Assembly: GCA_003281485.1 (NCBI GenBank)
Contig: QCBW01000012.1
Span: 1-47,838, forward strand
Reading direction: 5' to 3'
Source: Prochlorococcus sp. AG-347-J20
GTDB lineage: Bacteria > Cyanobacteriota > Cyanobacteriia > PCC-6307 > Cyanobiaceae
DNA: 47,838 bases
Shown here: piece by piece, positions 40,644 to 47,838 of the stretch
How positions within the stretch are numbered: position 1 is the stretch's first letter
How the letters are laid out: every line of letters begins with the position of its first letter
The notes under the pieces: model-generated
Database searches by the model: none
Told to the model about the DNA's origin: nothing
Seen by the model: only the letters and a program-made list of their open reading frames with translations
Position numbers and translations under genes: made by a program

Positions 40644-40892
40644 ATGAGTGGTGAACGTGTTGGTTTCCGTTTCAAGCATGCGGATGCAGTAGTTAAAAGA
40701 AATCCTCAAGGCCGATCAAGAAGAGGTTGGGTCATGGAGCCAGTAGAGCAAACTACAAGCAGAGGTACAAAAATGCCCGCGTACAAAATTCGCTGGAGAG
40801 ATAGTGAGAGACCTGAAACCGTTCTACAGCATATGTTAATCGCTGATCCAGATCCCTCTCCTCCTCCTAGTTCAGTAAGTTTAAATTTATAA
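40644..40892 (+). CDS. Conserved small basic protein of unknown function
   Basis: The 82-residue protein is not one I recognise. Its N-terminal half is basic (VKRNPQGRSRRG) and a central block, WVMEPVEQTTSRGTKMPAYKIRWRDSERPETVLQHMLI, looks like short antiparallel strands with aromatic residues, as in small SH3- or KOW-like barrels that bind RNA or DNA. The C-terminal end is Pro/Ser-rich (DPDPSPPPSS). It lies 29 bases after lysS on the same strand, and before the convergent smpB. That neighbourhood (tRNA charging and trans-translation) could hint at an RNA-related role, but this is inference only. The ATG at 40644 is sensible and it has normal codon use. Confidence 0.65.
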   Translation: MSGERVGFRFKHADAVVKRNPQGRSRRGWVMEPVEQTTSRGTKMPAYKIRWRDSERPETVLQHMLIADPDPSPPPSSVSLNL

Positions 40893-40914
40893 TTTCAATA
40901 CTTAATAATAATTT

Positions 40915-41409
40915 TCACCTTTTTAGTGATGATTTGATTTCTCTTGCAATACTTTTTTGTTTTTCTGCTTGCCGCTTATCATGTAATTTTTTTCCTTTAC
41001 CGACTCCAATATTAAGTTTTATCCAAGATCCTTTTAAATAAAGAGATAATGGGATGATAGTCATTCCTTTCTTTTCAGTATTTGATTTCAGTTTTATTAT
41101 TTCTTTTTTATGTAGTAGCAACTTTCTATTTCTTAATGGATCATGATTAAAAAAAGAACCTACATTTTTGTGTGGTGAAATGTGAACATTTAATAATAAA
41201 ATCTCGCCATCTCTGAATGAACAGTATCCATCTCTTAGATTTGCTTTTCCATTTCTAATGGACTTTACTTCAGTCCCCAAAAGTTCAATTCCAGCTTCGA
41301 TTGTTTCAAATATTTCATATTGAAATTTTGCATATCTATTCTCAGCTAAACGTTTAAAAAGATTTTCTTTTTTAGTATTTTTATGTACTTTGTTTGAATT
41401 TTTTGCCAT
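40915..41409 (-). CDS. smpB: SsrA-binding protein SmpB
   Basis: SmpB escorts tmRNA to stalled ribosomes for trans-translation. The 164-residue protein has the conserved core [40 protein letters not shown] and the PHKNVG and [10 protein letters not shown] segments, ending in a basic tail with [17 protein letters not shown], which folds into the decoding centre. The first 20 residues are a Lys/Asn-rich extension. The tmRNA gene itself is not in the window. The start is the ATG at 41407-41409, divergent from ruvB. Confidence 0.95.
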   Translation of the reverse strand: MAKNSNKVHKNTKKENLFKRLAENRYAKFQYEIFETIEAGIELLGTEVKSIRNGKANLRDGYCSFRDGEILLLNVHISPHKNVGSFFNHDPLRNRKLLLHKKEIIKLKSNTEKKGMTIIPLSLYLKGSWIKLNIGVGKGKKLHDKRQAEKQKSIAREIKSSLKR

Positions 41410-41461
41410 TTTATTTTTAGAAAAGATTTCTACTCAGAAAAATTGCAATTAACCTTTCATT

Positions 41462-42517
41462 ATGGCAATAATTTCATCCAATATTGACGATAATGATTTT
41501 TCTCTTCGTAAAAAAGAGCTTAGGCTAGTTGATTCGAAAGTTATTTCTGAAGAAAAAAGAAATAATCTTAATTTAGTCCGGCCAGTTTCTTTAAAAGAAT
41601 TTATTGGCCAAGAAAAACTTAAGTCTTCTTTAAGAATAGCTATAGATGCTTCAACTATAAGGAAAGAATCTTTGGAGCATACTCTTTTATATGGACAGCC
41701 TGGTTTGGGTAAGACTACTCTTGCCTTTTTAATAGCCAAGGAAATGAATACAAAATGTAGGGTAGCTACTGCTCCAGCAATTGAAAGACCAAGAGATATA
41801 GTTGGGTTGCTGCTTGGAATGAAAGAAGGTGAAGTTTTATTTATCGATGAAATACATCGTTTAAATAGATTAACTGAAGAATTGTTATATTCTGCAATGG
41901 AGGATTTTAGACTGGATTTAACTATGGGAGCTAATAGAGGAGCACGTTGCAGAACAATAAATATTCCTAGATTCACCTTAATTGGTGCTACGACTAAGTT
42001 AGCTTCAATTAGTGCCCCTTTAAGAGATAGATTTGGGTTATTTCACAAAGTTGAATTTTATACAAATGATGAATTAAAACAGATAATTATTAATTTTTCC
42101 CGATTGATAAATATTAATTTAGATGATGATGCATCTTATAATTTAGCTAAAATCTCGAGAGGTACTCCAAGAATTGCTTTAAGATTTTTAAGACGAGTTA
42201 GGGATTATGCTCAAGTTGTTAAAAAAACAAATGTTATTTCCAAAAATTTAGTAAATAAAGCCTTAAATTCCTACCAAATAGACGAAAAAGGATTGGATTC
42301 TTTAGATAGACAATATTTATCTTTATTAAGACTTAATAACAATAATCCAACTGGTCTCGATTCAATTGCCGCTGGCTTGGGCGATGATTCTTCAATGATA
42401 GAATTCGTAGTTGAGCCATATCTTATACAAATAGGTTTTCTCATTAGAACTCCTAGAGGAAGGTTGCTTACTGATTTAGGTAAAAAGTACATTGATTCAA
42501 AAAATGATAACTTTTAA
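41462..42517 (+). CDS. ruvB: Holliday junction DNA helicase RuvB
   Basis: RuvB is the AAA+ motor that drives branch migration with RuvA. The 351-residue protein has Walker A GQPGLGKT at 78-85, Walker [10 protein letters not shown] (about 125-133), sensor 1 [19 protein letters not shown], and a C-terminal winged helix ending with [16 protein letters not shown]. All are diagnostic. The first 40 residues are an acidic/basic extension. It overlaps the following TPR gene by 14 bases if that gene starts at its ATG, suggesting co-transcription. Confidence 0.97.
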   Translation: MAIISSNIDDNDFSLRKKELRLVDSKVISEEKRNNLNLVRPVSLKEFIGQEKLKSSLRIAIDASTIRKESLEHTLLYGQPGLGKTTLAFLIAKEMNTKCRVATAPAIERPRDIVGLLLGMKEGEVLFIDEIHRLNRLTEELLYSAMEDFRLDLTMGANRGARCRTINIPRFTLIGATTKLASISAPLRDRFGLFHKVEFYTNDELKQIIINFSRLININLDDDASYNLAKISRGTPRIALRFLRRVRDYAQVVKKTNVISKNLVNKALNSYQIDEKGLDSLDRQYLSLLRLNNNNPTGLDSIAAGLGDDSSMIEFVVEPYLIQIGFLIRTPRGRLLTDLGKKYIDSKNDNF

Positions 42518-43292
42518 AAAAGTAAAGATTTGTTTTTTATTAATATTTGTTATTGTCAATATTTTTTTGATTTCACCATGTTATTCATTATCTTCTAGAG
42601 AGATTTTTTTTAAAAATGCATTGGATTTAAGCTCAAAAGGAAAATTTAATCTTGCTTTACAAGAGTGGAATCGCTATCTAGATAACTATCCTGATGATGC
42701 TGCCGGTTTAAGCAATAGAGGAAATGTAAGACTTGTTGTTGGAGATGTAGAGGGATCAATAGATGACCAAAATAAGGCAATAAAACTTAATCCTAATGAA
42801 ATTGATCCTTATATTAACAGAGGAATATCAGAGGAAGCATTAGGTCTATGGTCCCAAGCAAAAAGAGATTATATGTTTGTAATTTCTAAAGATAATAAAA
42901 ATTTTTCCGCATTATATAATTTGGCTAATGTTGAGGGCTCCACATCACAATGGCAAGAAGCAAGAGATTTATTTTCAAAAGCTGCTTTATATAATCCTGG
43001 ATTTGCTATGGCAAGGTCTAGCATGGCTTTAGCAGATTACCAGCTTGAGAATTTCGATGAATCTGAAAAAGAACTAAAGAAATTAATTAGACGTTATCCA
43101 AATTTCGCAGATGCTAGGGCAGCTTTAACAGCTTTGAATTGGTCAAGGGGTGAAACTGGTATGGCGGAGAGTAATTGGATAGCAGTAAATGAATTAGATC
43201 CTAGGTATAGTGATGAGGAGTGGTTAATTAAAGTTAGAAGATGGCCTCCAAAGCCAACAAAAGATTTAATGAACTTTATATCTTTAAAATAA
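42504..43292 (+). CDS. Exported TPR-repeat protein
   Basis: I choose the ATG at 42504 over a TTG at 42492, giving 262 residues. A signal peptide is visible ([24 protein letters not shown], about 6-29), then tetratricopeptide repeats over about 36-245. These show spaced Ala/Gly/Tyr positions and repeats such as [33 protein letters not shown]. Such modules bind protein partners, here probably in the periplasm or at a membrane. It follows ruvB and precedes the amidohydrolase by only zero to three bases, so an operon is likely, but the partner is unknown. Confidence 0.8.
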   Translation: MITFKKVKICFLLIFVIVNIFLISPCYSLSSREIFFKNALDLSSKGKFNLALQEWNRYLDNYPDDAAGLSNRGNVRLVVGDVEGSIDDQNKAIKLNPNEIDPYINRGISEEALGLWSQAKRDYMFVISKDNKNFSALYNLANVEGSTSQWQEARDLFSKAALYNPGFAMARSSMALADYQLENFDESEKELKKLIRRYPNFADARAALTALNWSRGETGMAESNWIAVNELDPRYSDEEWLIKVRRWPPKPTKDLMNFISLK

Positions 43293-43295
43293 GTG

Positions 43296-44480
43296 ATGAA
43301 TAGAGATCAGTTTTTTAAAAAAATTGATTCGTTTAATGATGAGTTAATTAATTTAAGAAGACATATCCATGCGCATCCGGAATTAAGTGGGCTTGAAAAT
43401 CAAACAGCGATTTTGATAAGTGGTTATTTAAAAAAAATTGGTTGGAATGTTACAGAGTCTGTAGGTAGGACTGGAGTTGTAGCTGATTTTGGCCCTATAG
43501 ATAAAGGTATAATAGGCCTCAGAGTGGATATGGATGCTTTACCAATATTTGAGGAAACTCAACTAAGTTTTTCTTCAAAAGTAGATGGTGTTATGCATGC
43601 ATGTGGTCATGATTTGCACATATCGATTGGTCTAGGTGTAGCAAAAATCTTAAAGGATTTAGAACTTAATTTTGGGACTAGGATAATTTTTCAGCCCGCT
43701 GAAGAAATCGCGAGTGGAGCTAGATGGATGATTAAGGATGGAGCAACTAATGGCTTAACCCACATTTTAGGGGTTCATGTCTATCCCGATTTATTGGTAG
43801 GGACTATCGGAATTAAAGAGGGAAGTTTAACTGCTGCTGCAGGTGAACTTAAGGTTGAGATTAAAGGAAAATCAGGCCATGGTGCGCGACCTCATGAAGG
43901 AGTTGATGCTATTTGGGTGGCCTCAAAAGTTATCTCTGGAATTCAAGAATCAATAACGCGGAAGTTGGACCCTTTAGATCCTGTAGTAATAACTTTTGGA
44001 AAAATAAATGGTGGCAATGCATTCAATGTACTTGCAGAAAAGGTTACTTTAATTGGTACTGTTAGATGCACTAATCGTAAAGTATTTACGAATATTGGCA
44101 GTTGGCTCAATGAAAATATCACTTCTTTAGCTAATAGTTGCGGAGCTGAAGCAAAAGTAATATTTAGAGAAATAACTCCGGCAGTTAATAATAATTCTGA
44201 AATTAATAGGGTCCTTAGAGATTCGGGAATTAAGGTTTTGGGCCAAGAAAATGTTATCGAATTACAAAAACCATCATTAGGAGCTGAGGATTTCGCTGAA
44301 TTCTTAAATGATATTCCAGGAGCAATGTTTAGGCTTGGCGTTTCTAGTTCAAATGGATGTGCTCCTCTTCATAGTTCTAAATTTGACCCGGATGAAAGAG
44401 CTATTGCTGTTGGAATTAAAGTCATAACAGAATCTATTGTAAAATTAAACAATGAAAAAATTAATGCAAATGGTACATGA
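43296..44480 (+). CDS. M20-family amidohydrolase (N-acyl amino acid or IAA-conjugate hydrolase type)
   Basis: The 394-residue protein (ATG at 43296; a GTG three bases earlier abuts the TPR stop) is an M20 metallopeptidase-like amidohydrolase. It shows the HAHPELSG segment (25-32), the metal-site block HACGHDLH at 101-108 with Cys103 and His105, QPAEE, a lid domain with GHGARPHEGVDAIW, and a C-terminal His in the final metal site (APLHSSKFDPDE). Relatives hydrolyse N-acylated amino acids, hippurate or auxin conjugates; the substrate here is unknown. It overlaps the next small gene by four bases (ATGA). Confidence 0.9.
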   Translation: MNRDQFFKKIDSFNDELINLRRHIHAHPELSGLENQTAILISGYLKKIGWNVTESVGRTGVVADFGPIDKGIIGLRVDMDALPIFEETQLSFSSKVDGVMHACGHDLHISIGLGVAKILKDLELNFGTRIIFQPAEEIASGARWMIKDGATNGLTHILGVHVYPDLLVGTIGIKEGSLTAAAGELKVEIKGKSGHGARPHEGVDAIWVASKVISGIQESITRKLDPLDPVVITFGKINGGNAFNVLAEKVTLIGTVRCTNRKVFTNIGSWLNENITSLANSCGAEAKVIFREITPAVNNNSEINRVLRDSGIKVLGQENVIELQKPSLGAEDFAEFLNDIPGAMFRLGVSSSNGCAPLHSSKFDPDERAIAVGIKVITESIVKLNNEKINANGT

Positions 44481-44692
44481 AAATTAATAAAAGATTTGTT
44501 TTATCTTTTGTGGCTCCTTTCATGATCCTCATATCTGCTATCGGATTTATGTTTAGGGACAATTCAAGGAAGATTTTTTATTTACCTATTGGCTTAATGG
44601 GAATTGTAATTATTTTGGAGAGGGGTATTAGCAGACAGTTGGATAGAAAAAATATTTTAAAGAAGATAAAGTCTTATCAAAAAGTTAAATAA
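44477..44692 (+). CDS. Small two-helix membrane protein of unknown function
   Basis: The 71-residue protein has two hydrophobic helices (about 7-25 FVLSFVAPFMILISAIGFMF and 33-49 IFYLPIGLMGIVIIL) followed by a basic tail ISRQLDRKNILKKIKSYQKVK. It may belong to the DUF3188 family of small cyanobacterial proteins, but I cannot verify this. Its ATG overlaps the amidohydrolase stop, so it is translationally coupled. It ends about 70 bases before the TPP riboswitch, and no function can be assigned. Confidence 0.6.
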   Translation: MKINKRFVLSFVAPFMILISAIGFMFRDNSRKIFYLPIGLMGIVIILERGISRQLDRKNILKKIKSYQKVK

Positions 44693-44759
44693 AATTACTT
44701 TATTTATTTTCACGCAATATGAGATGACTATTTTTTAGAAAAGAGCTATTAATAAGATT

Positions 44760-44842
44760 AATACTAGGGGTGCTAGGAAATTTAACTTAGCTGAGATCAT
44801 ACCCTTTGAACCTGAATCATTAATTTTGATGCAGGGAAGTCG
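44760..44842 (+). promoter_or_regulatory. TPP riboswitch (THI element)
   Basis: The conserved cores of the thiamine pyrophosphate aptamer are present in order: GGGGTGC (44767-44773), a small variable stem, CTGAGA (44791-44796), ATACCC and TTTGAACCTGAA (44799-44816) and then GATGCAGGGAAGT (44828-44840), with ACT/AGT closing the P1 stem. It lies about 50 bases before the thiC ATG. Binding of TPP should lower expression of thiC; the region from 44843 to 44889 is too short for a clear terminator, so control of translation start is likelier. The expression platform was not folded. Confidence 0.93.
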
Positions 44843-44883
44843 AGATTTGATCAAACTTTAGTAATAACACTTTTAAAAATTAA

Positions 44884-46260
<1,377 letters not shown>

Positions 46261-46274
46261 TTTTGAAATACTAA

Positions 46275-47838
46275 TTATAAAATTTCCTTTGTTTTATTAA
46301 CTACGTTTTCTAAAGTAAATCCAAAATTTTTCATACATTCTCCACCAGGTGCTGATGCACCAAACCTATCCATAGTAATACAAATCCCATCAAAGCCTAC
46401 ATATTTATGCCAACCAAATGAATGGGCGGCTTCTACTACAACTCTCTTTTTCACACTACTTGGTAAAACACTTTCTTTGTAAGATACTTCTTGCTCTTCG
46501 AAAAGTTCTACACAAGGCATAGAGACAACTCTAATTTTTTTCCCTAAGCTTGAAATTTCCTTACTTGCTTCAATACAAAGATTCAGTTCGCTTCCAGTAC
46601 CAATAAATATTAGATCTGGTGTTCCTTCGCAATCGGAAACAACATATCCTCCAAGGGCAACTTTATCGATCGAAGTATTTTCTTGATTTGGCATACCTTG
46701 TCTACTTAAACAAAGGGCAGAAGGTCTTTTTCGATTTTGAATAGCAAGTTTATAAGCTCCACTTGTCTCATTTCCATCTCCTGGCCTGAAAACTAGCATG
46801 TTAGGCATGGCACGAAGAGAAGGGATAGTTTCAATAGGTTGATGTGTTGGGCCGTCTTCTCCTACACCAATTGAATCATGGGTTAAAACATAGATCACTC
46901 CAAGTTCGCTGAGTGCTGAAAGTCTCATTGAACCTCTCATATAATCGGCGAAAACAAGGAAGGTTCCACCATAAGGAATAAGACCACTATTGTGATAAGC
47001 AATCCCATTAAGTACAGCTGCCATTGCATGCTCTCGTACACCAAAGTGTAAATATCTTTTTTCAGGACTATGAGGCTGGAATGATCCTGTTTCTCCTTTG
47101 ATATCTGTGTAGTTAGAGTGAGTTAAATCTGCAGATCCACCAATTAATTCAGGCAGATTAGGTCCTAAAGCACCTAAACATATTTGTGAATGCTTTCTTG
47201 TGGCTAATCCTTTATCATCAGGTGTATATGAAGGGAGATCTGAGTCCCAATCCTCAGGTAATTGGCCTTTTAACATTCTGTTTAACTCGTTTCCTTCAGA
47301 GGGATATTTTTTTTGATATTCTTCAAATTTAGAATCCCATTCTTTCTCTAAATTTTCTCCTTTGTTTATTGATTTTCTATAATGCGCATATACCTCATCT
47401 GGTATTTCAAATGGAGGATATTCCCAATCTAGAAACTTTCTGGTTAATACAGCTTCTTCTTCTCCAACAGCTGCTCCATGAATTCCAGCAGTATCTGATT
47501 TATTGGGAGAACCATAACCTATGGTTGTAGAGATTTTTATAATTGAGGGTTTGTCTGTAACTAATTTTGCTTTTTCGATAGCTTCGGTTATTCCTTTAAC
47601 ATCATGATTCCCATCTTCAACATGTTGTACATGCCATCCGTAAGCTTCATATCTTTTTAAAACATCTTCTGTGAAAGAAACGTCGGTTCGCCCATCAATT
47701 GTAATTTGATTATCGTCATATAGCGCAATTAATTTTCCAAGCTTAAGATGACCAGCTAATGAGCAGGCCTCTGATGCGATACCCTCCTGATTACAGCCGT
47801 CACCCATTATTACGTAAGTGTAGTGATCAACAATATTG
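46275..47838 (-). CDS. tkt: Transketolase, N-terminal part cut by window edge
   Basis: Transketolase moves two-carbon units between sugar phosphates in the Calvin cycle and pentose phosphate pathway and needs TPP and Mg2+. About 520 codons are present, with the N-terminal roughly 150 residues outside the window. The frame is open to the edge: codons before the first internal Met read NIVDHYTYVIMGDGCNQEGIASEA, the TPP-binding GDG motif. Later blocks include GVREHAMAAVLNGIAYH and the VLTHDSIGVGEDGPTHQPIE active-site segment with the glutamate/histidine residues of the pyrimidine domain, then the C-terminal domain. It ends 14 bases from thiC, tail to tail. Confidence 0.97.
   Translation of the reverse strand, partial: NIVDHYTYVIMGDGCNQEGIASEACSLAGHLKLGKLIALYDDNQITIDGRTDVSFTEDVLKRYEAYGWHVQHVEDGNHDVKGITEAIEKAKLVTDKPSIIKISTTIGYGSPNKSDTAGIHGAAVGEEEAVLTRKFLDWEYPPFEIPDEVYAHYRKSINKGENLEKEWDSKFEEYQKKYPSEGNELNRMLKGQLPEDWDSDLPSYTPDDKGLATRKHSQICLGALGPNLPELIGGSADLTHSNYTDIKGETGSFQPHSPEKRYLHFGVREHAMAAVLNGIAYHNSGLIPYGGTFLVFADYMRGSMRLSALSELGVIYVLTHDSIGVGEDGPTHQPIETIPSLRAMPNMLVFRPGDGNETSGAYKLAIQNRKRPSALCLSRQGMPNQENTSIDKVALGGYVVSDCEGTPDLIFIGTGSELNLCIEASKEISSLGKKIRVVSMPCVELFEEQEVSYKESVLPSSVKKRVVVEAAHSFGWHKYVGFDGICITMDRFGASAPGGECMKNFGFTLENVVNKTKEIL

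Overview
The window is a gene-dense, AT-rich (roughly 30% G+C by eye) stretch of chromosome from a marine picocyanobacterium. It is almost certainly Prochlorococcus marinus of a high-light-adapted clade. The evidence is the photosystem II gene psbZ, the cyanobacterial and plastid-type genes ycf23 and rpaB (ycf27), short intergenic gaps, the low G+C, and a gene order that I recall from the cultured high-light strains. No database search was run. About 97% is coding, no gap exceeds about 250 bases, and I see no insertion sequence, phage gene, CRISPR array, integrase or compositional island. This is core housekeeping chromosome.

Layout. 1-2374 (minus): clpX (cut by the window edge), clpP and tig, for proteolysis and folding. 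2499-6492 (plus): asd, dapA and rnj, for diaminopimelate/lysine synthesis and RNA decay. 6482-7498 (minus): tilS. 7584-10429 (plus): ycf23 and uvrB. 10436-13237 (minus): lysC and holA. 13296-13919 (plus): cobH. 13951-16692 (minus): mutS. 16834-18241 (plus): psbZ, ribH, tRNA-Gly(GCC) with a terminator, and a SnoaL-like protein. 18269-18724 (minus): a GNAT acetyltransferase. 18899-21730 (plus): secA. 21739-25069 (minus): miaA, infC, a GntR-type regulator and cysE. 25222-30763 (plus): gyrB, a small secreted SH3-like protein, two tandem crcB/fluC genes, mgtE and a group 2 sigma factor. 30748-31662 (minus): an alpha/beta hydrolase. 31752-32750 (plus): a PfkB sugar kinase. 32708-33157 (minus): tsaE. 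33196-35276 (plus): ahcY and a DedA protein. 35273-35644 (minus): ssb. 35777-40892 (plus): mreBCD, rpaB, lysS and an 82-residue orphan. 40915-41409 (minus): smpB. 41462-46260 (plus): ruvB, a TPR protein, an M20 amidohydrolase, a small membrane protein, a TPP riboswitch and thiC. 46275 to the end (minus): tkt, cut by the edge.

How the genes fit together. Several functional clusters are visible: ClpXP with trigger factor; asd-dapA, with the pathway's first enzyme lysC nearby but unlinked; cell shape (mreBCD) next to the light-stress regulator RpaB; ion homeostasis (paired fluoride channels and the MgtE Mg2+ channel); and thiamine synthesis under TPP control, tail to tail with a TPP-dependent transketolase. 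Genome compaction is conspicuous. There are ATGA, TTGA and TAATG start/stop overlaps, frequent GTG and TTG starts, and convergent genes whose ends overlap or meet in short AT palindromes.

I did not find a convincing undescribed system. The best leads are modest: the asymmetric CrcB pair, the 82-residue basic orphan, the GntR regulator with an unfamiliar C-terminal domain upstream of cysE, the stop-codon palindromes at convergent junctions, and HLR1-like half-sites in front of the group 2 sigma factor.
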